The notes: generated by a model from the sequence alone, not told the origin. A DNA stretch of 64,000 nucleotides from Tupaia tana (GCA_026018925.1 JAKSZU010000013.1:80465791-80529790), one strand, 5' to 3'; counted from the stretch's first letter, positions 32,161 to 43,688 are shown. Program-made: numbers and translations.

Positions 32161-32389
32161 AACTCCCGGTACAGGGCATGACCTGTAGCCGGACTTCAAA
32201 GTCGTTCTTCCCTTTCCTGGCCTTTGCTCACTTTTCACTGAAATAGAAAAAGTGGTGTAATCTTTTTAAACTCGGTAATAAAAGTGAAATCACCTTAAAC
32301 TATAAAGTGGCAGGGCAATAAAAATTCAAATTAGGTAATTAGTCTACATCAGCAGGCCTATTATTTTTTTTTAATTTTCTTTCTTTCTT

Positions 32390-32653
32390 TTTTTTTTGAG
32401 AAAGAGATTTTCACTATAGGACACGTGTGTTCGCCAGAGAGACAAAAAGAGACAGAGAGACAGAAAGCAAGAAATCATCTCCCCAAGGAGAGTGGCCATG
32501 CTGCAATCCCTTCTCCTCCATTCTCTTCTAGGAATCTCAGGCATACATGCAGATGCACCTGGTGTGAGTTTGAAGCCACCGAGTCTGGGACTTGAACTGC
32601 AGTCGACTACGTAGGAATCCAGCAATGTAAACATTACTTCATCTGCTGGTCCC
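32390..32653 (-). mobile_element. SINE-A (A2-like)
   Basis: Reverse strand; the head ends ACTTCATCTGCTGGTCCC (A2-type CATCT). The junction is of the long type. It abuts the T-rich tail of a SINE-C at 32655, which probably served as its target, so the duplication is not clear. Confidence 0.88.
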
Positions 32654-32654
32654 A

Positions 32655-32885
32655 AGTTTTATTTCTTTATTTCTTCTATAAGCAAGGAGTAAGACAAAGA
32701 GAGAGAGAGAGAGAGAGAACACCCCCATCAGGATTCTGATGCCACAATCCACCCCTTGCCTCAGCCACCCTGGATCATGGGCAAGCATGTTCCAACCGTG
32801 CTCAGAAAGGTATCAAACATGGACCATGTGTGTCAGCCTTGCAGAGTGTCATGTTTTCCTTCTGTGCCACCATCTAGTACAAGAA
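32655..32885 (-). mobile_element. SINE-C
   Basis: Reverse strand: T-rich tail, GA run, GATGCCACAATCCACCCC, CCTCAGCCACCCTGGATCATGG, CTCAGAAAGGTATC, and CTGTGCCACCATCTAG at the head. Confidence 0.8.
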
Positions 32886-32889
32886 AGCC

Positions 32890-33605
32890 ATGATTTACAT
32901 CACCAGCTTTCTCTGACAAAAATGAGTGAAAAAAAAAAAAATAAAAAGTGTTCTTTTAACATTCAAGACTTCTAAACAATGAATTCACTCATTTATACAT
33001 CCAACAATTACTCACTGAGCGTATATAGCAGAACATTTTCTTAGTGGAGTTCTTTTTCTAATTAGTCTTCTAGTTTAGAAGATGATCTTATATTAATGAT
33101 TTAAGAAAGATGGATTTTAAAAATAAATGAAAAAAATTGCGGTGAAGGAAAAATACAGGTAGAAGTATGAAATCAGTCATAAGACTAACCCATGAGAACT
33201 AAAATATAATTCTATAATCTGATAAAGATGGGCTGTAATCTTTGCTTTTAGAAGATGTTGAAAAGAGAGAAGCAATTGGTTACTGAGTCTTTTTCAATGT
33301 GTTATCCTGTGGCCCCATATCAGAATAACCAGAGGTGCTGGTTTCCATCTTCCACAGCCCAGTCACCCTGATTTTCCACACCTCTTCATCATGTCTGTGA
33401 AAATACCACAAAAGTCCTAATGCCTACATAAAGATTATATATAATGGCCGCTATTCAAAATTAAGAATGCAGGTAATGGTGTCCATGGGAGCCCTTAGCA
33501 AAATTTTTGCAAAACAACTGGCAAAAGTGGTTAAAAAGAGAAAGAAGAGTAACTGCTTTTCAAACTTTTTAACCTGAGACAGTGATTTAATCAAAAGTAA
33601 AACAG
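32890..33605. other. Unique AT-rich non-coding sequence
   Basis: About 700 bases with no recognised repeat or exon. Confidence 0.5.
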
Positions 33606-33607
33606 CC

Positions 33608-33885
33608 CCAGCTGTGGGTGGCACAACAGTAGCACAACACTCTGCAATGCTGAAAGCCTTAAGGAGGACCAGGATTTGGTTCCCAGGTCTAACTGTACGC
33701 CCAGGCATGTGTATATGCTATGGTGCTGGTTGGGTTGGGAAACGCTATGGGAGACTTGTGGAGGGTGCTTCTCTGTCTCTCTGTCTCCATCTCTATCTCT
33801 TTCTCATGAAAGAAAAAAGAAAGGAAGGAAGGGAGGGAGGGAGAGAGGGAGGGAGGGAAAGAAAAAGAAAGAAAACTCTAAAGAA
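33608..33885 (+). mobile_element. SINE-C with expanded purine tail
   Basis: Head CCAGCTGTGGGTGGCACAAC, then CTGAAAGCCTTAAGGAGGACC, GCATGTGTATATGCTATGG, a long CTCTGTCTC stretch and a tail expanded into GGAA/GGGA units (33806-33870). Confidence 0.8.
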
Positions 33886-33957
33886 TAAAAACAAAGCCAA
33901 GGGATAAAGATGATCATTGCAGGTTCATCTATGATTAGTTATACTGAAAACAAACCA

Positions 33958-34226
33958 GGGAGCCAGCAGGTGATGTAGTGTTTGAAGCACTGGACTCCCA
34001 CATAGCCAACCTTGGTTCAAGTCCCGGGCCCAGTGGCTTAAAGATTGCAGCAGCAGTGTGTGCATGTGTGACCAAAATCCCAGAAAGAGAATGGAGGAGA
34101 AGGGATCATGGTGTGGCCATCCCCCCGGGGGATGATTTCTCACTTTTCCTCTTGCTGTCACTCTCTCTCAGCAAGCACCAGCACCCTCTGCTAAAATCCT
34201 AAAAAAGAGAGAGAGAGAGAGAGAAA
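33958..34226 (+). mobile_element. SINE-A (A2-like)
   Basis: Head GGGAGCCAGCAGGTGATG, B box GGTTCAAGTCC, body through CCATCCCCCCGGGGGATG, tail expanded as GA repeats (about 34207-34224). An A-to-B intermediate in its first bases. Confidence 0.85.
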
Positions 34227-35784
34227 AAACGATCCAGTATACAAAAATAGGGGAATAATTAGGTAAAACATGGAATATCCTTTTTATTAATTACTTTGGC
34301 GATATAAATGATGATAATCACGACTTGCCAAACTGATGCAATCTATTCAATGATACTTGAGTGATAGAACACAAAATGATTGCATTGATAGAAAATACAC
34401 TGCAGAAGTATAGAAAATAAAAACAAAAATACCATGATGTGTTATTACAGGTAGATAATAGATTATTTTATTGCATGTTTTAAACATAAGCTTTCATTTT
34501 GGTTTCATTTGGTTTGGTTAGGCTGTGTGTGTTCATTCAAAATGGGACAAGCTTATTATCTCTATTATTATCTATCATTAGAAAATTAAGAATCAAGCTT
34601 TAATTATTTCCAGTCCTTTTCTGAACAAGGTTAGGTGGGAGCAAGAAGAGAAAAAAATAGGTAAACCTTATAACTTCACTAAGAGAATCAAAAAATGCCA
34701 TGAGGACATAAACTTTGTTCAAAGAGAGCCACAACCCTCAACATCTCTTCGATTTTTTGTAAAGCACGCTTTTCTTGGCAGCTGCATTTATCAGCATATG
34801 TGAAAATATTATCCAGGGTGCATTCTTATTTTCAGAAATATGACATGGTAACACCCCTTAAAGAAAGGGATTTAGTGGTGAACATCCATCAGTTTTCACT
34901 CTTTGGACTCCCTGAGGCAAGACCTGTGTCATGTCAACAATTTTTTCTTTTATCAGCAAAATTGGAAGATATAAGAAAAGATAGTGTCTCAACATCTTGT
35001 CATTGTTGCTGCCTTCCCCCTTATTCCACCAACCTCCTTCCCCCCTGCTGCTGGCCAAAATGATAGAAGGAAAAATTGTTGCTGTTATTGCCTCTTTAAA
35101 AAAAAAGAGTGAGAGAGAGAGAAGAAATACTGTCAAAGATAAACAATGTTTACAGATTTAGCCCAAATGTTAGTCATAAAATGATCTTCCAATGAATGCT
35201 TGGATGTGCAATAAGGCATCTAGCGCCAAGTTAATACTGTCAACAGAAACCCCATCCAACTTTCTAAACAGTCTTCATCTGACCTAGGGGCAGCTCCCAG
35301 GGTACTATCAGGGGTAACCCCATAAAACAAGGCAAAGGACACAGTTGCCTAGATTTTATACTGCTGATCCTAATCTTTATTTCCCTTACAACAAGAAAGC
35401 TCAGAAATCTTTGGGGGATGGTATGGGTGTAGTGGGGACCCTTAGTAAAGCTTTCTTTCCCGAAAGAATGAAAGATCTACACTGAACTGCTCTTTTCAAG
35501 ATTAACACTCCTATCTGAAAGATGTATGAAATGCTTTCTTTAACCACTAAAACATTTGACTTGGTAGCTAAGGCCTAATGATTGTGGTGCAAGGAAACTA
35601 CGCACGCTGGGAATTCTGTCATGAGCTACAGTCATGAGATTGTGGGTTGCAATACTTTTGTACCTGGGGTAGATGATGGGGTTTATAGAAACAAGGGTAC
35701 CAAATTTTCTTAAGGCAGCAGTATGAGCTGAAGTGACATTCCTTGCCCTAATCCACCTAGCACTCACAACTCTTTTCCAACAAG
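34227..35784. other. Unique non-coding sequence
   Basis: About 1.55 kb of unique AT-rich sequence. No exon, RNA gene or repeat recognised. Frames at 34800-35136 and 35540-35767 lack known motifs. Confidence 0.45.
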
Positions 35785-35799
35785 AATTTAACTGGCTCA

Positions 35800-35893
35800 G
35801 GACCAGCAGATGGAGTAGTAATTATGTTGCTGGACTCCCAGGTGGCTGATTATGGTTCAAGGGCTGGATTCAAAGGCTTGAAACTAATGCTGG

Positions 35894-35935
<42 letters not shown>

Positions 35936-36094
35936 ATGCGTTCGTGCGCCCAAGATCCACAGAGGAAAATGGAGGAGAGGAGAGGGGATTGCAGTGTGGC
36001 CATTCCCCCAAGGGATGATTTCTCTCTTTCTGTCTATCTCCCAGCAAGTGCACGTGCCCTATAGCAAAAATCTCTCTTAAAAAAAGAAAAAAAG
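35800..36094 (+). mobile_element. SINE-A (A2-like) with expanded GT repeat
   Basis: Head GGACCAGCAGATGGAG, long junction, B-box side GGTTCAAGGGC. The body has a (GT)n tract of about 36 bp at 35899-35934 where other copies have GTGTGCGTGCGTG. Its right flank is split by the next SINE. Confidence 0.9.
35899..35934. repeat. (GT)n microsatellite born inside a SINE
   Basis: An uninterrupted GT run in the SINE body, at the position where the family consensus already has GTGTGCGTGCG. Confidence 0.95.
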
Positions 36095-36100
36095 AATTCA

Positions 36101-36372
36101 GGGACCAGCAGATGGCATAATGGTTACATCAATGGACTCCCACATAGTTGAACACGGTTCAAGTCCCAGACCTGGTGGCTTAAAACTCATACCAGGCACA
36201 TGTGCATGCATGCCCAAAATCTCAAGAGGAGAATAGAGGAAATGGGATTGTGGCATGGCCATACTCCTGGGGGATAATTTCTCACTTTCTGTCTCTCTGT
36301 CTCTCTCTGTCTCTCCAACAAGCTAATGTACCCTATAGCAAAAATCCCTCTAAAGAAAGAAAGAAAGAAAGG
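36101..36372 (+). mobile_element. SINE-A (subfamily A2), nested in the flank of its neighbour
   Basis: Head GGGACCAGCAGATGGC, B box GGTTCAAGTCC, four-A junction, tail of GAAA units. Its left flank AAGAATT and right flank AGGATTAAACTGGCTCA together restore the right-hand target duplication of the SINE at 35800 (left copy AGAATTTAACTGGCTCA), so it inserted into that duplication. Confidence 0.9.
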
Positions 36373-36389
36373 ATTAAACTGGCTCAATT

Positions 36390-38580
36390 TGCTGCCACTC
36401 AGTAAGCTTTGTCTCCATTGGTCAAAGTTCCCACTGAGATTCTTCAATAGTTCCCTCCAGCCCAGTGATCTTCCCAATAGGCTGTGTCCAGGAAGAGAGT
36501 TGGCTTTTCTCAAAGACAATGAGACAGGCACAGTAGTTTATGTAAAAAATATTCTGTTTAAACTCTAAGGGGTTTGTGACATGGAATTGTGTGGCTCCAT
36601 AAACCCTCCCTAAATCCTCACTGTTACAGGGAGATGGTTCTATACATGTAGAGAGCTTGGAAGATGGGTTATATTGCACGCACTCCCAAACCTACCTGTG
36701 AGAGCTTCTTACTGCCTTTGTTGCATGGCTTGTAATACAAGAAAGGGAACAAGGCTCAACTTCCTCCAGAGTGGTATAGAACAACTCCAAAAGCTTTTTA
36801 AAGCAACTATAGCGATCATAACCTGACTTTTTATTTTCTCCTATCTAGTAAAATAAAAACAACTTTTATCAAGAGCCAACATTTAAATGGGCTCCTCCTC
36901 TTATTGTTGCATTCAATCTATGGACAAGTGAACTTGACATACATCTAGAGAGGATAATTTTTAAAACTCTAAAATCCTTCCTGATCCCCAAGAAATGTTT
37001 TTCAGTGGTAGATAGAAATGAAAACCCCTTTGTCTTTATTGCCTCATGGCATTTCATATCCTGTGAAAATGCAAATATTAGCAAAGATGTCTAAATAAGA
37101 TGGTTACTTGAAGAGGATGCAAGTTTTCCTTCATAAATCTCTATTGCAAATATCACAAGATCAATTTTTCAAAATTAGGAAAAGGTTGCATTTGTATTTC
37201 AGCCTAACAAACAATTCCATCTGCCAGGCCTCTGCTAGATAAGAGCAAAAATTGGAAGGAAGTTGGTAAGAACTAACTTCTCTAACTGGTATCTGAGAAA
37301 GCAAAAAAGTGGAAAATACACAGGTAGGGCCCTGAATTTTCGAAACTGAGACAGGCAAGAAAGGGACACAAGATAAATAGAAAGTTTTGCATCCAGACAC
37401 ATAGCAGCTTTACCAGAAAGTTGGCAAAGAGCTTGGCTTTTTCTCTATTTGTGAGGCCCTGGTGCCTGGCTATAGCCACACTTAGTCCCTGGATGAGAAA
37501 GCTGGGATGGGAAACCAGATGCAGAAGGTGACCCTCTGAACAATGGTTTAAGCAAACAGAACAAGCAAAGATGAGAGGGTTCATGGCTCCAACTCCCTAC
37601 CTTCTCCCCTCTGGCTGCTTTATTAACCAACCAAAAATAAACAGTGACATCATCTCGCCCTCCAGCCTGTGTGAGAAACCAGGTGGACAGTGAGGGGAAG
37701 GAGGGTTATGCGTTCACCTGTGTTCAAGGATGAATGGAAAGCGAAGGGCATCTATTCCCCTATATTTAAGGTTAAATAAATAGAAATTGGGAATGTTCTC
37801 AGTGAAATAAAAACCGTAGTGATAGCAATGGATAATGTAGCACTACAGAAATGAAGAAAGAATGTATATTTGAAAAAAATCATATATAGAGAAAAGAGAA
37901 CCATATCTACTTTTGCATTCTCAGTAAAATTCTAGAAAAGCTTATACTATGGAACAAAAGATAAAAGAGGAAATAATAATAAAACAGCCAGATATACTGT
38001 TCTGGTTTAGAAAAATTAGTCAATTATGGGGGGGTCTTCCCCACTTAATTACCTTCTTAGATATGAGTTTAGCGTCAGGCATCAACACACGGGAGCTGGA
38101 TAAATTAAGATATTCTTAGGAGAAAATTAAAATGCAATAGCAGACATAAAATTTGCTTCAGAAGCAATAAAGGACAAAAATTGACACTGCATAAATTTCA
38201 GGCTGTAATGTGGAAAGCAGAGGAAAAGAATGTTTCAAATATACAAAAGAATAAGGTGAGGAAGTAAAGTAAAGATGAAGGGGGAAAAAGATGATACATA
38301 CATAGGACAGAGAACAGTGACACTTCGTGGATGTTTGTCAATAAAACCTGGCACAAAAAAAGAGAAGAAATACATAAAAATATAACAAAAGCACTATAGA
38401 TCATCAGCATGCATAAGATGGAAACATCATAGAGACTTCTCTTAGAGTAAAAAGCAAGACAAAAATACTTCCCTGGCTTTATTTTTAATCCCCTCTCGTA
38501 TTTCACTTAGTGTTTCCCTTTGACCCCCATATTGAAGCCCCATTTCTCTCCCTCCACCTAGGTTTCCTCTCACTGGGTTT
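36390..38580. other. Unique non-coding sequence
   Basis: About 2.2 kb of AT-rich unique sequence, the second-longest nearly repeat-free stretch. The minus-strand frames at 37161-37630 (up to 100 codons) have no recognised domain. Confidence 0.45.
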
Positions 38581-38584
38581 TTTT

Positions 38585-39120
38585 TTAATTGGTTTTATTA
38601 AACTGTAAGCACAGTAAAATTTTATACACAGTAACTTTTTTAAAAAGCGTATTCATTTATTTCCTTCACGCGGAGTCTGGGGACACCCTTGATAGGATCT
38701 TTATACCACAATCCTCCCCGGAGCTCTGTAGCCAACCAGGATCATAGGGGCGCCCATCATGTTCAGGTAGACCCAGATAAGAGCTCAGAACCTTCCGACA
38801 TGGTCTCCAACATCGCACGGCAGCACCCTACTATCTATACCACCACAGCTGGGCCTGAAATTTACTGTTTTTGAATGTATAAGCCAATGAGTTTGTAAAA
38901 ATACACAATCATGTAGCTGCTAATAAAATGAAGGTGAAGTGTATTCCAATTCTGCCTCAAATGTCCTCCTTCCCTGGGCAGATAACCCACTTCCTCTATT
39001 CTGGCCTTTGGAAGCTATAGTTCCACTTTCTCTTACTTTTACCTTTTCTAGATTTCATATGAGTGGACATATGGAGTATGTGGTGTTTTGTGTTCATTTA
39101 ATACAATGCTTCGGGGGTTA
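38585..39120 (-). mobile_element. L1 3' end (old), antisense, carrying a SINE-C
   Basis: Text such as ATTGGTTTTATTAAACTG, CACTTCCTCTATTCTGGCC, CATATGAGTGGACATATGG and GTATGTGGTGTTTTGTGTTC follows the reversed L1 3' region. A SINE-C at about 38648-38855 interrupts it. Confidence 0.6.
38648..38855 (-). mobile_element. SINE-C
   Basis: ATTCATTTATTTCCTTCACG tail side, CTTGATAGGATCTTTATACC, CCAACCAGGATCATAGGGG, CAGAACCTTCCGACATGG and the head CACCACAGCTGGGCC. Unusually many CpGs for this family. Confidence 0.75.
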
Positions 39121-39690
39121 GTACAGGTGGCTGTATCAGTAGGTCATCCTTTCCTTTCATCATGCTATTTGTGCTTTCTTGTTCTTTACCCAATATCTCT
39201 AGTCCTTTCCTCCCATGCCATGACGTTCGCCCTTAATTATGAGAATACCACCTACTCATTGAGTCTACTGACTGCTCCCTTCCCCCCGACCCTCAGCCTC
39301 CACCAAGCCCTTACCCTCCTTGGTATATCCCTAGTTCTTCCTTGCTACTCAACTCAGAAAGTTATCTCTGGGACCAGCATATGGTGTAATGGTTACATTG
39401 CTGGACTCCCACATAGTTGATCATGATTTGAGTTGTGGACATGGCAACTTAAAACTCACACTGGGCAAGTGAGTTTTAAGGAAAATGGAGGAGGAAACTG
39501 GAGGAGAAGGGATTGCATCAGGGCCATCCCGAATAGGGAGTAATTTCTCACTTTCTGTCCCTCTGGCGAGTGCGCATGCCCTATAGCAAAAATCTCTCTT
39601 AAGAAAAAATGAGAAAGCTATCTCTTTATTAAGCCTCACCAAACTCTCCCATATATCCCCTTCCACAGACTTTCCCTGGGCTCTTTTTTT
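39121..39690 (+). other. Possible L2 fragment, interrupted by a SINE
   Basis: Pyrimidine-rich text around CTCCACCAAGCCCTTACCC and, after the SINE, AAGCCTCACCAAACTCTCCC hints at an old L2. The similarity is weak. Confidence 0.35.
39370..39611 (+). mobile_element. SINE-A (subfamily A2) with internal deletion
   Basis: Head GGGACCAGCATATGGTG. The body jumps from CACTGGGCAAGTGAG to GAAAATGGAGG, so a central piece is lost or rearranged. Target duplication AGAAAGTTATCTCT (39356-39369) matches 39612-39625 with one change. Confidence 0.9.
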
Positions 39691-39699
39691 TTTTTTTTT

Positions 39700-40217
39700 A
39701 TTCTGTTATCATAAGTTGTTTACATGCTAGGTTCTTTACTAAAATACGACCATGCTTCATCACTAATCCCTACATGCTAGCACAGTAGCTGAATGCCACC
39801 AGCCTTGCTTTGGTTTGTTGTTGTTACTGAGTGTTCATGGTACTCCCTGGATGTGGATTTAGCCAGGTAAAGAACTTTAGCCAGAGATGTGGACACTTGC
39901 TCAAGGTAATGCAGAACCCAAGTCAACAGTGTTTTATGTATAACAGGACATTTTCCAAGAGCTCAATTTTGAACATCTTATCTGTCTTAAGAGAGAGTGG
40001 GATGTTATCTAGCAAGAACTGAGCTAGACAAATATTGGAAGGAAAATGTCTTTGAGCACAGACCTGCACAGTTCACCCTAGATTTTATTGGTGGTATGAG
40101 ATTGTGAAGCATTAAGTCATGAGTTATATAGCTTTTCTCAACTAAGGTTTAGTAAAATAATTAAATCCTATTACCCCATCCATTGTTTTTAGTGAATTAA
40201 ATTCTCCCCATCACGTC
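39700..40217. other. Unique non-coding sequence
   Basis: Starts after a poly-T run at about 39684-39699. No recognised repeat or exon. Confidence 0.45.
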
Positions 40218-40219
40218 TA

Positions 40220-40289
40220 TCCAGTCATTGGGAAAGTCATGACATATTTTTCTATGCAAAAATGCATCATCGCTTTCCCAATGACCCAA
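40220..40289. mobile_element. Mariner-like MITE, copy 2 (best preserved)
   Basis: 70 bp, almost a perfect hairpin. The left arm reads CAGTCATTGGGAAAGTC and the right arm, on the other strand, TTGGGTCATTGGGAAAGC, meeting near TATGCAAAAATGCATC. TA flanks both ends (40218-40219, 40290-40291), the mariner/Tc1 target duplication. No coding capacity. Confidence 0.85.
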
Positions 40290-40439
40290 TAGAATGCACT
40301 AGAAGCACTCTTGGGAGAACTGAGATAATAGCTATTGACATTATTTTCTATATTCTGTTCAGATGAGAAACCTCAGTCAGGAAAGACTATCCAGAGAGGT
40401 GAGTTAATAACAGGATAATGCAATAAAGAAGAATGCAAT

Positions 40440-40565
40440 ACAGAAATCTAGAGCAGGAAGCCCTGGTTTGAGCCTCATTTCAACATTGTATGATATTCAT
40501 TTCTCTGAGCATCAGTTTCCTCATATTACTGACCTTGCAAGGTGCATTCCAAATGAAATAACATT
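40440..40565 (+). mobile_element. MIR fragment
   Basis: AGCAGGAAGCCCTGGTTTGAG and GAGCATCAGTTTCCTCATATTAC fit MIR in sense. Confidence 0.6.
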
Positions 40566-40569
40566 ACTG

Positions 40570-41145
40570 AATGTGCTTTGTAATCTCTCTTGTATGGTAC
40601 AGATGTTAGCATTTTTATGAATTTGAAGGAATCTCAGAGATTAGATAAAAAGCCAACTCTCAAGCAAATGTTTTAACAGTCAGAAAAATTTCACACACCC
40701 TTTCTGATTTCTTCCTTCTTATACACTCACATCTACAAACATATTTTTGCTTAAAATAAAGCACCGAGAACAAACCATGACAAATTTACTTTCTTTCTTA
40801 TTCAGAGAAGCACCAAAAATGTAGGATCAGAGTACTCTTGCTTACTTTGGGAGGTACAGCCTATTAATGAGCACTGTACACTAAAAACTTACAAAAGCCA
40901 AGGCCACCAGATAAAGTCAAAAGGTTGTGTCCCACACTGGGATCCTTAACTAAGATGGTAAGAAGGGGTTGAAACCCTGCTCACATTATTCTCGCCAAGT
41001 AATGGCTCTGACTTAAGGCAATGTCCTTCCAGAGAAAGAGAAAACGGATTGCTTTTTCCTTTGGTCCAAGGTGCTACCTGCTACTCAATACTTATCCATG
41101 AAGAATGGTTTGCTTTGGGACTGAGAGACAGGAGCATACTATTTA
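40570..41145. other. Unique non-coding sequence
   Basis: No recognised repeat or exon. Confidence 0.5.
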
Positions 41146-41149
41146 AAAA

Positions 41150-41390
41150 TTATTTGATTTCTTTAGTGAAAAAGAGATAGACAAGGAGACAGTGAGCACA
41201 TGACGGGTACCTTCAACATGGTCTTGCCACAGTGCAGTCTTTCTCCTTGTCTCCCATCCAGGCAGAATTAAAGGAGTACCTGTCACGTTCAGGTCAAGTC
41301 AAGATCCAACCCAGGCCTCCTGTGTAGCTTCAATATTGCACAGCTGGGCCTGACCACCTGTACCATCACTGCTGGACCCTCGCACAATTT
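41150..41390 (-). mobile_element. SINE-C, old
   Basis: TTATTTGATTTCTTTAGTG tail side, CCACAGTGCAGTCTTTC, CAATATTGCACAGCTGGGCC and head CACTGCTGGACCC. Reverse strand, diverged. Confidence 0.65.
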
Positions 41391-41699
41391 TTTACTTTGC
41401 CAAAATGGGTTATAGCTCTGACAAGAGGAATATATCAGCATGAAAAGGAGAAGGCTAGACAGAGACAGAGATGATCTCTTAAGCATTCATATGACTCATC
41501 TCTTACTTTGTGTTTGATGTCTTCAAGTTGGTTGCTTGAAATTAGCATGATGGAAGTTTTTACATCACAAAAATACGTGAAGGTTGCAAGTCAGGGCTTC
41601 TCCTCCTACCTTTTGGAGAGCTAGTTGTTAAATATTTACCATCACTGGATTAAAAACAAGCCCTAAGAGGAATATGAGGTCTAAAATTTATTAATTATC

Positions 41700-41905
41700 T
41701 TTAGTGTGATCTCTTATACCCATGCAACCTTGTGATATAGTTATTATTACCTGACTTTGTATAGTAAGTAGATAAAAAGTCTTAGAGAAGTTAAATTATT
41801 TGCTCAATGTCCCACCCAGCTAGAGAGGCAGAACTTGGACTCAAACCCAGCTTTGCCTGGCTGACTCTGAAACCCATGGTCTTTCCATCACACTATGTGG
41901 TTTAG
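41700..41905 (-). mobile_element. MIR, fairly complete
   Basis: Minus-strand MIR: CATGCAACCTTGTGATATAG, AGAGAAGTTAAATTATTTGC, GGACTCAAACCCAGCTTTGCC and CCATGGTCTTTCCATCACAC. Confidence 0.75.
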
Positions 41906-42455
41906 CTAAAATCCGAAGTCCGTGATTCTGAGATGGCTCACCGACAGCACTTGCTTATCACATTAATTCTCTTTAGCATTTTTATTTCCCCCAGTGGCAT
42001 TCAGGCATTTTAAAGGCCACTGCAGCACTTCCAGCACATCCATCAGACTTGCTCCCATGGCTCCACAGTCAGCTCCCCATTAAGATCCTTCTTCAAAGAA
42101 ACCATCCAAAAGTCAAGCAAGTTGGAGTTAACCGCTCTGTGCTTTCTGACGTTAGGAAGATATATTACTATACTAGGGAGACTGCGATATTTAGAACAGC
42201 TTTGGAAGAGTATTGTATCAATTATATTATCCCACTGGGAGCTCCATTAACATTAAAATGTCTTATGAGACTAGCTAAAGAGTTGAACAAAGAAAACTTC
42301 TCTACGAAAGCTTCCTCAAATTTATAGTTGTTAAAAAAAAAAAATCCACCTTGCGCTCCCTTTGCACATGACACAAGGATAGATGACTCTTCTTGGACCA
42401 TTTAAGCAAATTATCTTAGAAAACAAGGGCCCATCTCAGAATGGATTAACTCAGA
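41906..42455. other. Unique sequence with one 92-codon open frame
   Basis: The plus-strand frame at 42049-42327 runs ATG to TAG without matching a family I know. It has no upstream promoter signal or visible splice structure. I treat it as unsupported but record it, because the stretch is not part of a recognised repeat. Confidence 0.25.
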
Positions 42456-42459
42456 CCAA

Positions 42460-42690
42460 AAGCAACATGGTGTAGGAGGTGCTATTGAGACAGCATGGAT
42501 TAAAATCACACATATCTGGGTTCAGAGTTTGGCCATCCTACTGAGGATATCAACAACAACAAATGCAGCTATAATTTAATAAGCAACTATTAGAGGACAG
42601 AAGCTTTATACTTTAAGTTTCACAACAATGGTGCAATGCAGATATCATTCTTAAAAAATGGAGAAACCAAGGTTAAAAGAGACTAAGAAG
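42460..42690. mobile_element. Two MIR pieces
   Basis: 42465-42535 looks like a sense MIR head and core (AGCATGGATTAAAATCACAC), and 42600-42690 like a minus-strand MIR core (AAAATGGAGAAACCAAGG). Both are weak. Confidence 0.4.
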
Positions 42691-42691
42691 A

Positions 42692-42895
42692 GAGACAGAT
42701 GATGACACAGTGGTAAAGCAAAATGTTCTGTGAGACTGACCCACATGGGAAGGTTCCAGTTTCAAGATCACTATAATAATGCCAGGCACTGGACATATGC
42801 GTGCCCATACCATTGGGCTACAGAGCAATTTAAATGAGATACGATATGTAAGGCCTTTGGCCTGCCTCCTGGTTGAAATAAGAAAGAGGAGAAAA
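42692..42895 (+). mobile_element. SINE-C
   Basis: Head GAGACAGATGATGACACAGTGG, CACATGGGAAGGTTCCAG, GCCAGGCACTGGACATATGC, ending GGTTGAAATAAGAAAGAGG. The opposite 102-codon frame is its antisense. Confidence 0.75.
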
Positions 42896-42989
42896 AAGCA
42901 AGTTGTTACCACAGGAGAATGTCTTAACAATGGCAGAATGCATATAAGGTGAGCTTTGAAAGATAGTGTCCTAGGAAGCAAAAGTATGA

Positions 42990-43180
42990 GAAAGCATGGC
43001 GGTCATATGACCAAGATCTAGTCATTTTACATCTCTGATTCTGTTTCTTAGAGGTGATAATAACGCACAACCCACAGGAATGGACTGAAGAGTAATTCAA
43101 TGAGATCATGTTTGAAAAAAATAGGGCAGGACCTGCATGTAACAGACACTCAGTAGATTCTATCCACTTTTGCCATATTT
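42990..43180 (+). mobile_element. MIR fragment
   Basis: ATCTCTGATTCTGTTTCTTAG, GTAATTCAATGAGATCATG and GACACTCAGTAGATTC fit the MIR 3' half. Confidence 0.6.
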
Positions 43181-43184
43181 TTAT

Positions 43185-43688
43185 TGTTAGTATTTTTATT
43201 AGTAATAATGCTATTTCAGGGACCTACTGCAGGTGAAAATAGAATTTCTAGATTGAGATCTTTTGAGTAACTCTCATCCTATTTTGCTGTTCCTTTCTAC
43301 TCTTTGAATGTACCAGGTAGGTCCAAACATCCATACTTTGGTTCTCCATCTCAATCTCTTCTCCCTTCTTTATATATCAGCTCATATAGCAGGGCTTCTC
43401 CACCGCAATTATGCCCTAGAAAGGGGAAGCCCCCATCTCAACTAAGTGCTTGATTTCCTACTCAGGGATTCTTCTAAGGGATGAGGCATCAGATATGTGG
43501 GCTACTGCTAATATCTATGTCAACTATCAATGTTTACACATGGCCCTTCATAAGCACTCCCAGTGACCTACTTAGTGTTTGTGAGAGTAACTGCAGAAAC
43601 CATATCTATCTTGCATATTTTCATGCCTGCAATCTCTAGGAAAGCCCCAGGTTAAGGTAGGTCATCAACCAACATTGGCAGCATTAAC
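43185..43688. other. Unique non-coding sequence
   Basis: No recognised repeat or exon. 43600-43670 has faint L2-like text. Confidence 0.45.
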
